The notes under the pieces: generated by a model
Database searches by the model: none
What the model saw: the letters and a program-made list of their open reading frames with translations, nothing else
Told to the model about the DNA's origin: nothing
From: Serratia plymuthica NBRC 102599
Lineage (GTDB): Bacteria > Pseudomonadota > Gammaproteobacteria > Enterobacterales > Enterobacteriaceae
Direction: 5' to 3'
NCBI RefSeq assembly: GCF_001590925.1
Contig: NZ_BCTU01000039.1
Location: forward strand, 1 to 44,456
DNA: 44,456 nt
Part shown: positions 9,047 through 19,395 of the stretch, in pieces
Numbering within the stretch: position 1 is the first letter of the stretch
Layout: each line of letters starts with the position of its first letter
Made by a program: the position numbers and the translations under genes

Positions 9047-10495
9047 ATGAAACAGTTGAATGTTGACGTCGCGGTTATCGGTGGCGGCACCGCCGGTCTG
9101 GGCGCCTATCGCGCTGCCAAACTTTCTACCCCCAGCGTGGTGATGATCGAAGGCGGGCCTTATGGCACCACCTGCGCACGCGTTGGCTGCATGCCATCCA
9201 AATTGCTGATCGCCGCCGCCGAAGCGGTGCATCAAATCGAGCGCGCACCCGGCTTTGGCGTGTATCCCGCCGGTAAAACCACCGTTAACGGCCGTGAAGT
9301 GATGGACCGCGTCAAACGCGAGCGTGACCGCTTTGTCGGCTTTGTGCTGGAAGGCGTCGACGAGATCCCGGCCGCCGACAAGATTCACGGCTACGCTCGC
9401 TTTATCGACGACAATACCCTGCAGGTCGATGAACACACGCGCATCGTGGCGCAGCGGATCGTTATCGCCACCGGTTCCCGCCCAAGCTGGCCGGCAGCAT
9501 GGAATGCACTGGGCGACCGGCTGATCGTCAATGACGACGTGTTTAACTGGGACGATTTGCCGCAGTCCGTCGCGGTGTTTGGCCCCGGTGTCATTGGCCT
9601 GGAGCTGGGTCAGGCACTGCACCGCCTGGGCGTCGACACCAAAGTGTTTGGCGTCGGCGGCGCCGTCGGCCCATTAACCGACGGTGCAGTGCGCAGCTAT
9701 GCCGCCAAAGCCCTGGGCGAAGAGTTTTATCTTGATGCCGACGTAAAGGTCGAGATGATGCAGCGCGAAGGCGACAAGGTGTTTATCCGCTACCAGGATC
9801 TGCAGGGTCAGCCGCAAGAAATCATGGTGGATTACGTACTGGCCGCCACCGGCCGCAGGCCGAACGTCGATAAGCTGGGCCTGGAAAACACCGGCCTCAA
9901 ACTCGACGCTCGAGGCGTGCCGCAGGCCGATCGTTCGACCCTGCAAACCAACGTGCCGCATATTTTCATCGCCGGCGACGCCAGCAACCAGCTGCCGCTG
10001 CTGCATGAGGCCAGCGATCAGGCACGCATTGCCGGGGCCAACGCCGGCAGCTTCCCGGAAATCACCCCAGGCCTGCGCCGCAGCGCGATTTCGGTCGTAT
10101 TCTCCGATCCGCAGATCGCCATGGTCGGTTCGACCTTCCGCGAACTGAGCGAGAAATTCAGCGCTTGCGGCTGCTTCGAAGTCGGCGAGGTTTCGTTCGA
10201 GAATCAGGGGCGCTCTCGCGTGATGCTACGTAATAAAGGCCTCTTGCACGTCTACGGCGAGCAAGGCACCGGGCGTTTCCTGGGTGCGGAAATGATGGGG
10301 CCGGACGTGGAGCATATCGCTCACCTGCTGGCCTGGGCGCATCAGCAGCAGATGACCATCAACCAGATGCTGGATATGCCGTTCTACCACCCGGTGATCG
10401 AAGAAGGCCTGCGCACCGCACTGCGCGACCTGCAGGCCAAGCTCAAACTGGGTGAGGCCGAGGCGGAACGCTGCCAGCGCTGCCCGGGCGAGTAA
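9047..10495 (+). CDS. dihydrolipoamide dehydrogenase-like flavoprotein disulfide reductase
   Basis: A class I FAD/NAD(P) disulfide reductase of 482 residues. It has the FAD motif IGGGTAGLGA (about residues 11-20), the redox disulfide Cys43-Cys48 in TTCARVGCMPSK, a second nucleotide fold (GPGVIGLELGQAL), IFIAGDAS, and the C-terminal HPVIEE catalytic pair (His448, Glu453). It ends with an extra tail bearing CQRC (Cys476, Cys479), which standard lipoamide dehydrogenases lack. It is not near pyruvate or oxoglutarate dehydrogenase genes; it follows the oxyR/prx-grx pair, suggesting a role in thiol redox balance (inference). The physiological substrate is unknown. The ribosome site AAGGAG lies 6 bases ahead of the ATG. 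Annotation as lpd by similarity alone would overstate what is known. Confidence 0.88.
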   Translation: MKQLNVDVAVIGGGTAGLGAYRAAKLSTPSVVMIEGGPYGTTCARVGCMPSKLLIAAAEAVHQIERAPGFGVYPAGKTTVNGREVMDRVKRERDRFVGFVLEGVDEIPAADKIHGYARFIDDNTLQVDEHTRIVAQRIVIATGSRPSWPAAWNALGDRLIVNDDVFNWDDLPQSVAVFGPGVIGLELGQALHRLGVDTKVFGVGGAVGPLTDGAVRSYAAKALGEEFYLDADVKVEMMQREGDKVFIRYQDLQGQPQEIMVDYVLAATGRRPNVDKLGLENTGLKLDARGVPQADRSTLQTNVPHIFIAGDASNQLPLLHEASDQARIAGANAGSFPEITPGLRRSAISVVFSDPQIAMVGSTFRELSEKFSACGCFEVGEVSFENQGRSRVMLRNKGLLHVYGEQGTGRFLGAEMMGPDVEHIAHLLAWAHQQQMTINQMLDMPFYHPVIEEGLRTALRDLQAKLKLGEAEAERCQRCPGE

Positions 10496-10503
10496 ACCAC
10501 CAT

Positions 10504-10540
10504 AAAAAAAGCGCGGCTCACACTGTGAACCGCGCCTTTA
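10504..10540 (-). terminator. terminator of argH
   Basis: Hairpin GCGCGG..CCGCGC (10511-10535) with seven A residues on its left, which read as a T-run on the minus strand, so it mainly ends the argCBGH transcript. The right flank (CTTTAT) may also slow transcripts from the opposing flavoprotein gene. Confidence 0.8.
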
Positions 10541-10558
10541 TGAACCGGCTAACTTAAC

Positions 10559-11932
10559 TTAAAACAACCGCTGTTTCGCTTCGGCGATCGCGCTGGCGAC
10601 CTGCTGAGGAGAAACGCCGCCCTTGGCCGAACGCTTGTCCAGGCAAGATTGCAACGCCAGAATCGGGTACACGTCGTCGCCAATCACCGCGCTGAACTTC
10701 TGCAATTCGGTCAGCGTCAGCGCCTCAAGCGCCTTGCCCTGTTGGATGGCTTCTACCACCGCTTCACCGACGATATGGTGCGCCTCACGGAACGGCACGC
10801 CTTTGGCGACCAGATAGTCCGCCAGTTCGGTCGAGTTGGCGTAACCCTGCTCAGCCGCCTCTTTGCAGCGTGGGCGTTTCACCTGAATGCCGTCCAGCAC
10901 CAGCGCCGCCATCTGCAGGCAATCCATCCAGGTATCCAGTGCGTCGAACAGCCCTTCCTTGTCTTCCTGCATGTCTTTGTTATACGCCAGCGGCAAGCCT
11001 TTCAGCGTCATCATCATGCCGGTCAATGCGCCCTGTACACGGCCGCATTTGCCGCGGATCAGTTCCAACGCATCCGGGTTTTTCTTCTGCGGCATCAACG
11101 AAGAGCCGGAGGTTACGCGGTCGGACAGATCGACAAACGCCGCTTCGCCGCTGTTGAAGAAGATCAGGTCTTCGGCAAAGCGCGACAGATGCACCATGCT
11201 GATGGAGGCATTCGACAGCAGCTCCAGCACGTGATCGCGATCGGAAACGCTGTCCAGGCTGTTGCGGGTGGCCGAGGCAAAACCCAACCAACCGGCAAGC
11301 TGCTCACGATCGATCGGATAAGCGGTACCGGCCAATGCGCCGCTGCCCAGCGGGCTGACGTCCAGGCGCTTGAGCGTATCTTGCAGGCGGCTTTCATCGC
11401 GCGCCAGCATTTCCACATAGGCCAGGCACCAGTGGGCGAAAGTGACCGGTTGCGCACGCTGCAGGTGGGTATAACCCGGCATCACCGCATCCTGATTGGC
11501 TTCGGCAGTTTCCACCAGCGCCTGCTGCAGTTGCACGATGGCCTGATGCAGTTCGCCGATTTGCTGTTTGCACCACAGTTTCAGATCGGTCGCGACCTGA
11601 TCGTTACGGCTACGGCCGGTATGCAGCTTCTTGCCCAGATCGCCGACTTTGTCGATCAGCTTCTGCTCCACCCAGCTGTGAATATCTTCCGCATCGCTGC
11701 TGACAATCGCCTGCGGGTCAGCCTGCACCTCTTCCAACAACACGCTCAAGGCCTGCTCAAGCTGTTGCTGCTCGGTTGCCGTCAGCACGTTGACGGTGAC
11801 CAGCGCTTTCGACCAGGCCACAGAGCCAACAATGTCCTGTTCCGCCAGGCGATAATCAAAGCGCAGAGAGTCGTTTAACTGTTTGAACCGCTGATCTGCC
11901 GCCTGACTGAACCGTCCGCCCCAAAGTGCCAT
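10559..11932 (-). CDS. argH: argininosuccinate lyase
   Basis: Cleaves argininosuccinate to arginine and fumarate, the last step of arginine synthesis. It has 457 residues, the same as E. coli ArgH. The start [20 protein letters not shown], the [12 protein letters not shown] block (residues about 110-121) and the fumarase-superfamily signature [12 protein letters not shown] (around 275-286) are all present. It is the last gene of argCBGH on the minus strand, separated from argG by a 75-base gap that contains a long palindrome. It is controlled by ArgR through the upstream ARG boxes. Confidence 0.97.
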   Translation of the reverse strand: MALWGGRFSQAADQRFKQLNDSLRFDYRLAEQDIVGSVAWSKALVTVNVLTATEQQQLEQALSVLLEEVQADPQAIVSSDAEDIHSWVEQKLIDKVGDLGKKLHTGRSRNDQVATDLKLWCKQQIGELHQAIVQLQQALVETAEANQDAVMPGYTHLQRAQPVTFAHWCLAYVEMLARDESRLQDTLKRLDVSPLGSGALAGTAYPIDREQLAGWLGFASATRNSLDSVSDRDHVLELLSNASISMVHLSRFAEDLIFFNSGEAAFVDLSDRVTSGSSLMPQKKNPDALELIRGKCGRVQGALTGMMMTLKGLPLAYNKDMQEDKEGLFDALDTWMDCLQMAALVLDGIQVKRPRCKEAAEQGYANSTELADYLVAKGVPFREAHHIVGEAVVEAIQQGKALEALTLTELQKFSAVIGDDVYPILALQSCLDKRSAKGGVSPQQVASAIAEAKQRLF

Positions 11933-11958
11933 ACCTTTACTCCTGAATTTTATGCAAA

Positions 11959-11984
11959 TAAGGGCGCAGCACGCTGCGCCCTTA
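11959..11984. repeat. 26-bp perfect palindrome between argG and argH
   Basis: TAAGGGCGCAGC and its exact reverse complement are separated by two bases. It forms a strong hairpin in the argCBGH mRNA without a good T-run, so it may be an mRNA-stability or partial-attenuation element. Confidence 0.7.
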
Positions 11985-12007
11985 ACAAGTCACGCCGAAT
12001 AATGAAA

Positions 12008-13228
12008 TTACTTGTTCTTTTTCTCGTTCAACGCGCGAATGCGTGAAGAGAGCGAGAACAGGCGGATAAAGCCGCCCGCGTGGCTGTGATCGTAAACCTC
12101 ATCTTCGCCAAAGGTAGCAAACTCTTCAGAGTAGAGGCTGTTGGCGGATTTCTTCTGAATCGCCGTCACCTGGCCTTTGTACAGCTGCAGCACCACTTCG
12201 CCGTTCACTTCTTCGGCCAGCGCTTCTGCAGAGGCCTGCAGAGAACGACGCAGCGGAGCAAACCAGCGGCCGTCGTACACCACGTAGGACATTTCCAGGC
12301 CCAACTGCTCACGCCATTTGAAGCTGTCGCGATCCAGAACCAGTTGCTCAACGCCGCGCAGTGCCGCCACCATGATGGTGCCGCCCGGAGTTTCGTAGCA
12401 ACCGCGAGATTTGATGCCTACCAGACGGTTTTCCACGATGTCGATCCGGCCCACGCCATGTTTGGCGCCCAGCACGTTCAGGGTTTCCAGACATTTGTAT
12501 GGGCTCAAGGCTTCACCGTTAACCGCCACAACGCGGCCTTTTTCTACGGTGATGGTCACTTGCTCAGGCTGGTCCGGCGCTTCCTGCGGATCTACGGTCC
12601 AAACCCAGCAGTCTTTGTTCGGTGCATTCCACGGGCTTTCCAGCACGCCGCCTTCGGTAGAGATATGCCAGGCGTTCTCGTCGCGGCTGTAGATTTTTTC
12701 CAGCGACGCCGTCGTTGGGATATTGCGCTCTTTCAGGTAATCCAGCAGCGCTTCACGGGAACGCAGGTTCCACTCACGCCAAGGCGCAACCACTTTCAGG
12801 TGTGGCGCCAGCGCGGTGTAGGTGGTTTCGAAACGCACCTGGTCATTGCCTTTGCCGGTTGCACCGTGGCACAGCGCATCAGCACCGACCTTCAACGCCA
12901 GCTCAACCTGCGCTTTAGCGATAATCGGGCGCGCCATTGAAGTGCCCAACAGGTAGCTGCCTTCATACAGCGCACCGGTCTGCAGAACCGGATAAACGTA
13001 ATCGCGGATGAATTCTTCACGCAGATCAACCACGTGACACTCAGAGGCACCGGATTGCAGGGCTTTTTGCTCCACGCCTTCCAGATCGCTGCGCTCCTGG
13101 CCGATATCCGCCACGAACGCCACCACTTCGCAGCCGCCGTAGTTTTCTTTCAGCCAAGGAATGATGGCCGAAGTATCCAGGCCGCCAGAGTACGCCAGAA
13201 CGATTTTTTTGATGCCTTGGTTTTGCAT
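12008..13228 (-). CDS. argG: argininosuccinate synthase
   Basis: Condenses citrulline and aspartate with ATP to argininosuccinate. The protein has 406 residues with the N-terminal ATP pyrophosphatase loop AYSGGLDTS (about residues 12-20), the [13 protein letters not shown] block and the [10 protein letters not shown] segment. This is the short type I ArgG (about 400 residues), not the longer E. coli type (447), which suggests a different ArgG lineage. The ATG at 13228 (MQNQGIKKI) has the ribosome site AAGGAAAAG upstream; the longer frame running to 13375 overlaps argB and is rejected. In E. coli argG lies elsewhere; here it sits inside argCBGH, as in Yersinia and Serratia. Confidence 0.96.
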   Translation of the reverse strand: MQNQGIKKIVLAYSGGLDTSAIIPWLKENYGGCEVVAFVADIGQERSDLEGVEQKALQSGASECHVVDLREEFIRDYVYPVLQTGALYEGSYLLGTSMARPIIAKAQVELALKVGADALCHGATGKGNDQVRFETTYTALAPHLKVVAPWREWNLRSREALLDYLKERNIPTTASLEKIYSRDENAWHISTEGGVLESPWNAPNKDCWVWTVDPQEAPDQPEQVTITVEKGRVVAVNGEALSPYKCLETLNVLGAKHGVGRIDIVENRLVGIKSRGCYETPGGTIMVAALRGVEQLVLDRDSFKWREQLGLEMSYVVYDGRWFAPLRRSLQASAEALAEEVNGEVVLQLYKGQVTAIQKKSANSLYSEEFATFGEDEVYDHSHAGGFIRLFSLSSRIRALNEKKNK

Positions 13229-13253
13229 GGTCTTTTCCTTTTTAATTCTAAAT

Positions 13254-14027
13254 TTAAGCGAGGATCCGGGTGCCAATCGACACGCCGTTAAACAGAGCTG
13301 GAAGCTGATCGGCATGGCGCCAGCTGGCGATATCCACCGGCCGGCCAAGGGTGCGGGCCGCGTCGAGCGCCGCATTCACCTTCACCACCATACCATCGGT
13401 GATGATGCCTTGGGCAATCAGTTGTTCCGCTTTTTGCGCCGTCATTTCTGCAATGCGTTGCCCTTTCCCGTCGAGAATGCCACTGACATCCGACAGCAGG
13501 ATCAAATCCGCACCCAGCGTGGCGGCCAGGGCCGTCGCCGCCTGATCGGCGTTCACATTCATTAATTCCCCTTCGGCAGTGATGCCGATAGAGCTGATCA
13601 CCGGCAAGTAGCCGGCGCCCAGCAGGGTATTGAGCAACACCGGTGAACCCGGCTGCGCGTTGCCTACATGGCCCAGCGCCGGATCGAGTTGGGTCACGGA
13701 AACGCTGCCGCCGTCCGCCAGGCTCAGGCCCACCGCATTGATCCGGTGCTTGATGGCCCACGCCAGCAGGGTCTTGTTGGCAGTACCGGCCAGCGCGCCG
13801 GTAATGATGTCGATCTGGTCAGCAGGGGTCACCCGCAGGCCGTTTTTCTTCACCACCGGCAGAGAAAGTTGTTTCATCAGCTCATCCACCAGGCAACCGC
13901 CGCCGTGAACGATAACCAACGGGCGCTGATGCTGCTGACGGTAGCTGTCCAGGGCGGTGAATAAACGCTCCAGCGCCTCTTCACTGTCTAATAACACGCC
14001 ACCTAACTTGATAATTAACGGATTCAT
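13254..14027 (-). CDS. argB: acetylglutamate kinase
   Basis: Phosphorylates N-acetylglutamate, the second step of the linear arginine pathway. The protein has 257 residues (E. coli 258) with the amino-acid-kinase features [44 protein letters not shown] and the C-terminal substrate segment. The length and lack of an N-terminal helix fit the arginine-insensitive homodimeric type. It lies between argC and argG with short gaps (29 and 25 bases), so it is co-transcribed. Confidence 0.97.
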   Translation of the reverse strand: MNPLIIKLGGVLLDSEEALERLFTALDSYRQQHQRPLVIVHGGGCLVDELMKQLSLPVVKKNGLRVTPADQIDIITGALAGTANKTLLAWAIKHRINAVGLSLADGGSVSVTQLDPALGHVGNAQPGSPVLLNTLLGAGYLPVISSIGITAEGELMNVNADQAATALAATLGADLILLSDVSGILDGKGQRIAEMTAQKAEQLIAQGIITDGMVVKVNAALDAARTLGRPVDIASWRHADQLPALFNGVSIGTRILA

Positions 14028-14056
14028 CGCTGTTTACATCCCACGCTGGTTATTCA

Positions 14057-15061
14057 TTAAAGTAATGACTGGGTTTCCGGGAACCCAAAACGGATATTCA
14101 GGCATTGCACCGCCTGAGCGGCTGCGCCTTTCAACAGGTTGTCTTCCGCCGCTACGGCGATCAGGTGTTCGCCCTGAACGGCAAAGCCGATATCGCAGAA
14201 CGGCAGGCCCACCACCGCTTTCAATGCCGGCACGCCTTTGTCGTACAGCCGCACCAGCGGTTTGTCGTCATAGGCGGCGTGATAGGCTGCGGCCACGTCC
14301 TGCGCGGTAACGCCGGCTTTCAAACGACAGGTGATAGTTTCGAGAATACCACGCGGGAAGTTACCCAAATGTGGCGTGAAGATGACCGGTACACCCAGAT
14401 GCGCAACGATTTCCGGGTGATGACGGTGGTTGAAGATGCCGTACGGCTGCAAGCTCACTTCACAGAAGCTGGTGGTCACGCTGGCTTTGCGGCCCGCGCC
14501 GCTGACGCCGCTGGTGGCGTTGATGACCGGCCATTGGTCAAGATTCAACAGCTGTTGATCGATCAAGGGTTTCAGCGCCAACTGCGCCGCCGTCGGGTAG
14601 CAGCCCGGTACGGCGATCAGTTGCGCCTGCTTGATTTTTTCGCTCTGCCACTCCGCCAGGCCATACACCGCCTGATCCAGCAGCTCAGGATGCTGATGCT
14701 CGAAACCGTAGTACTGGGTATAGAAACCGGCGTCTTTCACGCGGAACGCACCGGACAGATCGAACACCACACAGCCCGCAGCCAGGAACAAAGGCGCGAT
14801 ATCGTGGCTGACCTCGTGCGCCGTGGCCAGGAACACCACGTCGATGCCATCGGCGGCGGCAGCCACGTCAACCAGCGGTTGTAACGGCAGATCGACGATG
14901 CCTTTTAACTGGGGATGCAAATCAGAAAGCAATTTTCCTGCATCTGCACTTTGCGCTGAAACCGCTAATGCGGTTATGTTCATATGTGGGTGACGATTCA
15001 GGTAAGCCGTGAGCTCCGCTCCGGCGTAACCGCTGGCACCAACGATCAGCGTATTCAACAT
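14057..15061 (-). CDS. argC: N-acetyl-gamma-glutamyl-phosphate reductase
   Basis: NADPH-dependent reduction of acetylglutamyl phosphate to the semialdehyde, the third step of arginine synthesis. The protein has 334 residues as in E. coli, with the N-terminal dinucleotide fold [11 protein letters not shown], the catalytic Cys154 in [13 protein letters not shown], and HRHHPEI. The ATG at 15061 (MLNTLIVG) is chosen; an ATG four codons earlier (15073) is less likely. It is the first gene of the operon, transcribed away from argE across the ARG boxes. Confidence 0.97.
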   Translation of the reverse strand: MLNTLIVGASGYAGAELTAYLNRHPHMNITALAVSAQSADAGKLLSDLHPQLKGIVDLPLQPLVDVAAAADGIDVVFLATAHEVSHDIAPLFLAAGCVVFDLSGAFRVKDAGFYTQYYGFEHQHPELLDQAVYGLAEWQSEKIKQAQLIAVPGCYPTAAQLALKPLIDQQLLNLDQWPVINATSGVSGAGRKASVTTSFCEVSLQPYGIFNHRHHPEIVAHLGVPVIFTPHLGNFPRGILETITCRLKAGVTAQDVAAAYHAAYDDKPLVRLYDKGVPALKAVVGLPFCDIGFAVQGEHLIAVAAEDNLLKGAAAQAVQCLNIRFGFPETQSLL

Positions 15062-15207
15062 GTGGCCTTTCACCTTCTTGGCTTACGAGTGGTCGTATTC
15101 GACTCAGGTAACCGGGCTCACCAGCGTTGTTTCGCCGTTCACCCACGTGGTCGAGCGTTGATGTTTTTATAATCATCCGGGAATCGGGTTCCCTTACGCT
15201 CTAGCTT

Positions 15208-15246
15208 ACTGTATTTTTATTCAAAATAAATGCATGAATATTGATA
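15208..15246. promoter_or_regulatory. tandem ARG boxes between argC and argE
   Basis: Two 18-bp ArgR half-operators, 15208-15225 (core TGTATTTTTATTCA) and 15229-15246 (core TGCATGAATATTGA), are separated by exactly 3 bp, the standard arrangement bound by one ArgR hexamer. The consensus is TGAATWWWWATTCA. They lie in the face-to-face argCBGH/argE control region and should repress both directions with arginine, as in E. coli argECBH. Confidence 0.85.
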
Positions 15247-15271
15247 CTACCCTAACCAAAGGCTGTCAACA

Positions 15272-16423
15272 GTGAAGATGAAATTACCTCCATTTATTGA
15301 GCTGTACCGGGCGTTGATCGCCACTCAGTCGATCAGTGCCACCGATGGCGCCCTCGATCAGAGTAATGAAGCGTTAATCAACTTGCTGGCCGGATGGTTT
15401 GCCGATTTGGGCTTCCGCGTCGACGTACAGCCGGTGCCCGATACCCGCAACAAATTCAACCTGCTCGCCAGCATCGGCGAAGGCAGCGGCGGCCTGCTTT
15501 TGGCGGGCCACACCGACACCGTACCTTATGACGAAGGCCGCTGGACACGCGATCCCTTCACCCTGACCGAGCACGACAATAAGCTGTACGGTCTGGGTAC
15601 TGCGGACATGAAAGGCTTCTTTGCCTTTATTCTGGATGCCGTGCGCGACATCGATGCCGGCAAACTGACCAAGCCGCTGTACATTCTGGCCACCGCAGAT
15701 GAAGAAACGACGATGGCCGGCGCACGTTATTTCGCCGCCTCGACCGCCATCCGCCCGGATTTCGCCATTATCGGCGAGCCCACCTCACTGCAACCGGTGC
15801 GCGCGCACAAAGGGCATATGGCCAACGCCATCCGCATTGTCGGCCAGTCCGGCCACTCGAGCGATCCGGCTCGCGGCGTCAACGCCATCGATTTGATGCA
15901 CGACACCATTGGCCGCCTGATGGAGCTGCGCAAAACGTTGCAGGAGCGCTACAACAATCCGGCATTCGCCGTGCCTTATCCGACGATGAACTTCGGCCAT
16001 ATCAGCGGCGGCGACGCGGCCAACCGCATCTGCGCCTGCTGTGAACTGCACCTGGATATTCGCCCGCTGCCGGGCATGACGCTCGACAATATCAACGAGC
16101 TGATGCACCAGACGCTGGAGCCGGTCAGCCAGCGCTGGCCGGGCCGCCTGAACATTGAGGAACTGCATGCCTCGGTCCCGGGCTACGAGTGCCCGACCGA
16201 TCATCATATGGTGGCGGTGATTGAGAAACTGCTGGGCACCCGCACTCAGGTGGTCAACTACTGCACCGAGGCGCCGTTCGTCCAGCAGGTGTGCCCGACG
16301 CTGGTGCTTGGCCCGGGGTCAATCAACCAGGCGCACCAGCCGGATGAATACATCGATACGGCGTTTATCGAGCCGACGCGCAAGCTGCTGGGCCAGTTGG
16401 TCGAGCACTTTTGCCATCAATAA
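15272..16423 (+). CDS. argE: N-acetylornithine deacetylase
   Basis: Hydrolyses N-acetylornithine to ornithine and acetate, a zinc/cobalt peptidase-family M20 enzyme. The protein has 383 residues, identical in length to E. coli ArgE when read from the GTG at 15272 ([11 protein letters not shown]); an ATG two codons later is also possible. Metal ligands are visible: His80 (GHTDTVP), Asp112 (GTADMKG), and the catalytic/ligand pair at about 144-145 (ATADEET). It uses the linear acetyl pathway, consistent with the ArgR-controlled neighbours. It is divergent from argC. Confidence 0.96.
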   Translation: MKMKLPPFIELYRALIATQSISATDGALDQSNEALINLLAGWFADLGFRVDVQPVPDTRNKFNLLASIGEGSGGLLLAGHTDTVPYDEGRWTRDPFTLTEHDNKLYGLGTADMKGFFAFILDAVRDIDAGKLTKPLYILATADEETTMAGARYFAASTAIRPDFAIIGEPTSLQPVRAHKGHMANAIRIVGQSGHSSDPARGVNAIDLMHDTIGRLMELRKTLQERYNNPAFAVPYPTMNFGHISGGDAANRICACCELHLDIRPLPGMTLDNINELMHQTLEPVSQRWPGRLNIEELHASVPGYECPTDHHMVAVIEKLLGTRTQVVNYCTEAPFVQQVCPTLVLGPGSINQAHQPDEYIDTAFIEPTRKLLGQLVEHFCHQ

Positions 16424-16434
16424 ACCTGACACAA

Positions 16435-16466
16435 GGTAGGGGTAATGATTTATCATCGTCCCTACC
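16435..16466. terminator. long hairpin after argE
   Basis: GGTAGGG...CCCTACC outer arms and ATGAT/ATCAT inner arms form a nearly continuous 16-step stem 11 bases after the argE stop. There is no T-run after it, so it may be a processed 3' end or a weak terminator. The rest of 16467-16683 shows only AT-rich, promoter-like sequence ahead of ppc. Confidence 0.5.
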
Positions 16467-16683
16467 TATTAAGAAGTATCAAAACAATATAATAAGCCAG
16501 ACTGATAACCGGCGCGCCGTAATTAAATTTCAGAAAATGCGCCGATTTTGATGTTTTTTTGCTAAAAATAGTGTCAATTGACGATTGGACAGGAACGTGG
16601 CGAGATGAAACAGGCGCTCTTCGCCTGACACGTGAAATTTACTTACAAGATAAAAAATCATACAGAACTGGGCCAGGGGTTAT

Positions 16684-19320
16684 ATGAACGAACAATATTC
16701 GGCAATGCGAAGTAATGTCAGTATGCTCGGCAAATTGCTCGGCGATACCATCAAAGATGCGCTGGGCGAGCATATTCTCGATCGCGTTGAAACTATCCGT
16801 AAGCTTTCCAAATCTTCACGTGCCGGTAACGAGGCGCACCGTCAGGAGCTGCTTTCCACCTTGCAGAACCTGTCCAACGACGAGTTGCTGCCGGTCGCGC
16901 GCGCCTTCAGCCAGTTCCTTAATCTGACCAACGTCGCCGAGCAGTACCACAGCATTTCGCCCAATGGCGAAGCCGCCAGCAATCCCGAAGCGCTGGCCCA
17001 GCTGTTCACCCGGCTGAAAGACAAAAAGCTCAGCACCAAAGAGCTGCAAAATGCGGTCTCTCAGCTCTCCATCGAGCTGGTGCTGACGGCGCACCCGACG
17101 GAAATCACCCGCCGCACCCTGATCCACAAGCTGGTTGAGGTCAACACCTGTCTGAGCCAACTCGATCATAACGATCTGGCCGATTACGAGCGCAACAAGA
17201 TCATGCGCCGCCTGCGCCAGCTGGTTGCCCAGTCATGGCACACCGACGAGATCCGTAAAAACCGCCCTTCGCCTATCGACGAAGCCAAGTGGGGCTTTGC
17301 GGTGGTGGAAAACAGCCTGTGGGAAGGGGTGCCTGCCTTCCTGCGCGAATTCAACGAGCAGTTGGAAAACTCCATCGATTACAGCCTGCCGGCGGAAGCC
17401 GTGCCGGTGCGTTTCACCTCCTGGATGGGCGGTGACCGCGACGGTAACCCGAACGTGACCGCCGAAATCACCCGTCACGTGCTGCTGCTCAGCCGCTGGA
17501 AAGCCTGCGACCTGTTCACCCGCGATATCCAGGTGTTGGTGTCCGAGCTGTCGATGACCGAATGTACCCCGGAATTGCGCGCCCTCGCCGGTGGCGACGA
17601 AGTGCAGGAACCGTACCGCGAAATCATGAAACAGCTACGCGGCCAGTTGATGCGCTCTCAGGCCTATCTGGAAGGCCGCCTGAAAGGCGAACGCGTGCTG
17701 AAGCCGAACGACCTGCTGGTAAGCAACGATCAGCTGTGGGAACCTTTGTTCGCCTGTTATCAGTCGCTGCAGGCCTGCGGCATGAGCATCATTGCCAACG
17801 GTCAGTTGCTGGATACCCTGCGCCGCGTTCGCTGCTTTGGCGTGCCGCTGGTGCGTATCGACGTCCGTCAGGAAAGCAACCGCCATACCGAAGCCATCGC
17901 CGAACTGACCCGTTATCTGGGCCTCGGCGACTACGAAAGCTGGTCGGAAGCCGACAAACAGGCATTCCTGATCCGCGAACTGAACTCCAAACGCCCGCTG
18001 GTGCCGCTGAAGTGGGAACCGAGCGCCGATACCCAGGAAGTGCTGGAAACCTGCCGCGTGATCGCCGAAGCGCCGCAAGGCTCCATCGCCGCCTACGTCA
18101 TCTCCATGGCACGCACCCCTTCTGACGTGCTGGCGGTCCATCTGCTGCTGAAAGAAGCCGGTTGCCCGTTTGCGCTGCCGGTCGCGCCGCTGTTCGAAAC
18201 CCTCGACGACCTGAACAACGCCGACGACGTTATGACCCAGTTGCTGAATATCGACTGGTATCGCGGCTTTATCCAGGGCAAGCAGATGGTGATGATCGGC
18301 TATTCCGACTCGGCGAAAGACGCCGGGGTGATGGCCGCTTCCTGGGCGCAGTACCGCGCGCAAGATGCCTTGATCAAAACCTGTGAAAAGGCCGGCGTGG
18401 CGTTAACGCTGTTCCACGGCCGTGGCGGTTCGATTGGTCGCGGCGGCGCGCCTGCGCATGCGGCGCTGCTGTCGCAGCCACCGGGCAGCCTGAAAGGTGG
18501 CCTGCGCGTGACCGAGCAGGGTGAGATGATTCGCTTCAAATTTGGCCTGCCGGAAGTGGCCATCAGCAGCCTGGCGCTGTATGCCGGCGCGGTTCTGGAA
18601 GCCAACCTGTTGCCGCCGCCGGAGCCGAAGAAAGAGTGGCGTTCGCTGATGGACGACCTGTCGGAGACATCGTGCAAAATGTACCGCGGCTACGTGCGCG
18701 AGAATCCGGACTTCGTGCCTTACTTCCGCGCCGCAACGCCGGAGCTGGAACTGGGTAAACTGCCGCTGGGTTCACGCCCGGCCAAGCGCAAGCCAAACGG
18801 CGGCGTAGAAAGTCTGCGCGCCATTCCGTGGATCTTCGCCTGGACGCAGAACCGCCTGATGCTGCCGGCCTGGTTGGGCGCTGGCGCAGGTTTGCAGGAA
18901 GCGGTGAAAGCCGGCAAACAGAATCAGTTGGAGGCCATGTGCCGCGACTGGCCGTTCTTCTCTACCCGCATCGCCATGCTGGAAATGGTCTTCGCCAAGG
19001 CCGACCTGTGGCTGGCGGAATACTACGATCAGCGCCTGGTCGACAAATCGCTGTGGCCGCTGGGCCAGCAGCTGCGCGATCAGCTCGAAAGCGACATCAA
19101 GGTCGTGTTGACCATCGCCAATGACGCTCACCTGATGGAAGATCTGCCGTGGATCGCCGAATCCATCGCGCTGCGCAACGTGTATACCGATCCGCTGAAC
19201 GTGCTGCAGGCAGAACTGCTGCACCGCTCGCGCCAGCAGGAACATCCTGATACCCGCGTTGAACAGGCACTGATGGTCACCATTGCCGGCGTCGCCGCCG
19301 GCATGCGCAACACCGGCTAG
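16684..19320 (+). CDS. ppc: phosphoenolpyruvate carboxylase
   Basis: Carboxylates PEP to oxaloacetate, the main anaplerotic reaction. It has 878 residues, near E. coli Ppc (883). The catalytic His137 is in [11 protein letters not shown], the glycine-rich [14 protein letters not shown] loop and the [13 protein letters not shown] segment are present, and the C-terminus ends in MRNTG, required for PPC folding. The start ATG at 16684 gives the standard N-terminus ([16 protein letters not shown]). It is transcribed alone, with a strong terminator after the stop. Its position after argE is as in E. coli. Confidence 0.98.
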   Translation: MNEQYSAMRSNVSMLGKLLGDTIKDALGEHILDRVETIRKLSKSSRAGNEAHRQELLSTLQNLSNDELLPVARAFSQFLNLTNVAEQYHSISPNGEAASNPEALAQLFTRLKDKKLSTKELQNAVSQLSIELVLTAHPTEITRRTLIHKLVEVNTCLSQLDHNDLADYERNKIMRRLRQLVAQSWHTDEIRKNRPSPIDEAKWGFAVVENSLWEGVPAFLREFNEQLENSIDYSLPAEAVPVRFTSWMGGDRDGNPNVTAEITRHVLLLSRWKACDLFTRDIQVLVSELSMTECTPELRALAGGDEVQEPYREIMKQLRGQLMRSQAYLEGRLKGERVLKPNDLLVSNDQLWEPLFACYQSLQACGMSIIANGQLLDTLRRVRCFGVPLVRIDVRQESNRHTEAIAELTRYLGLGDYESWSEADKQAFLIRELNSKRPLVPLKWEPSADTQEVLETCRVIAEAPQGSIAAYVISMARTPSDVLAVHLLLKEAGCPFALPVAPLFETLDDLNNADDVMTQLLNIDWYRGFIQGKQMVMIGYSDSAKDAGVMAASWAQYRAQDALIKTCEKAGVALTLFHGRGGSIGRGGAPAHAALLSQPPGSLKGGLRVTEQGEMIRFKFGLPEVAISSLALYAGAVLEANLLPPPEPKKEWRSLMDDLSETSCKMYRGYVRENPDFVPYFRAATPELELGKLPLGSRPAKRKPNGGVESLRAIPWIFAWTQNRLMLPAWLGAGAGLQEAVKAGKQNQLEAMCRDWPFFSTRIAMLEMVFAKADLWLAEYYDQRLVDKSLWPLGQQLRDQLESDIKVVLTIANDAHLMEDLPWIAESIALRNVYTDPLNVLQAELLHRSRQQEHPDTRVEQALMVTIAGVAAGMRNTG

Positions 19321-19335
19321 GTTGCGCGTCAAAGC

Positions 19336-19363
19336 ACGGCTCCTGTTCACAGGAGCCGTTTTT
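19336..19363 (+). terminator. terminator of ppc
   Basis: A perfect 10-bp stem ACGGCTCCTG / CAGGAGCCGT with loop TTCA, then TTTT and C: a textbook intrinsic terminator 15 bases after the ppc stop. Confidence 0.9.
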
Positions 19364-19395
19364 CTATGTGTCGCTGACGGGCGCGGAGGTGCGCG

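Noticed and set aside
10649-11878. Long antisense frame (409 codons) opposite argH
   Set aside because: It mirrors argH codon bias in a high-GC gene, is rich in His/Gln/Arg, and has no recognisable domain; argH is a clear full-length gene.
13229-13375. Extended N-terminus for ArgG
   Set aside because: The extra 49 codons overlap argB and lack similarity to ArgG; the start at 13228 has a ribosome site and the conserved N-terminus.
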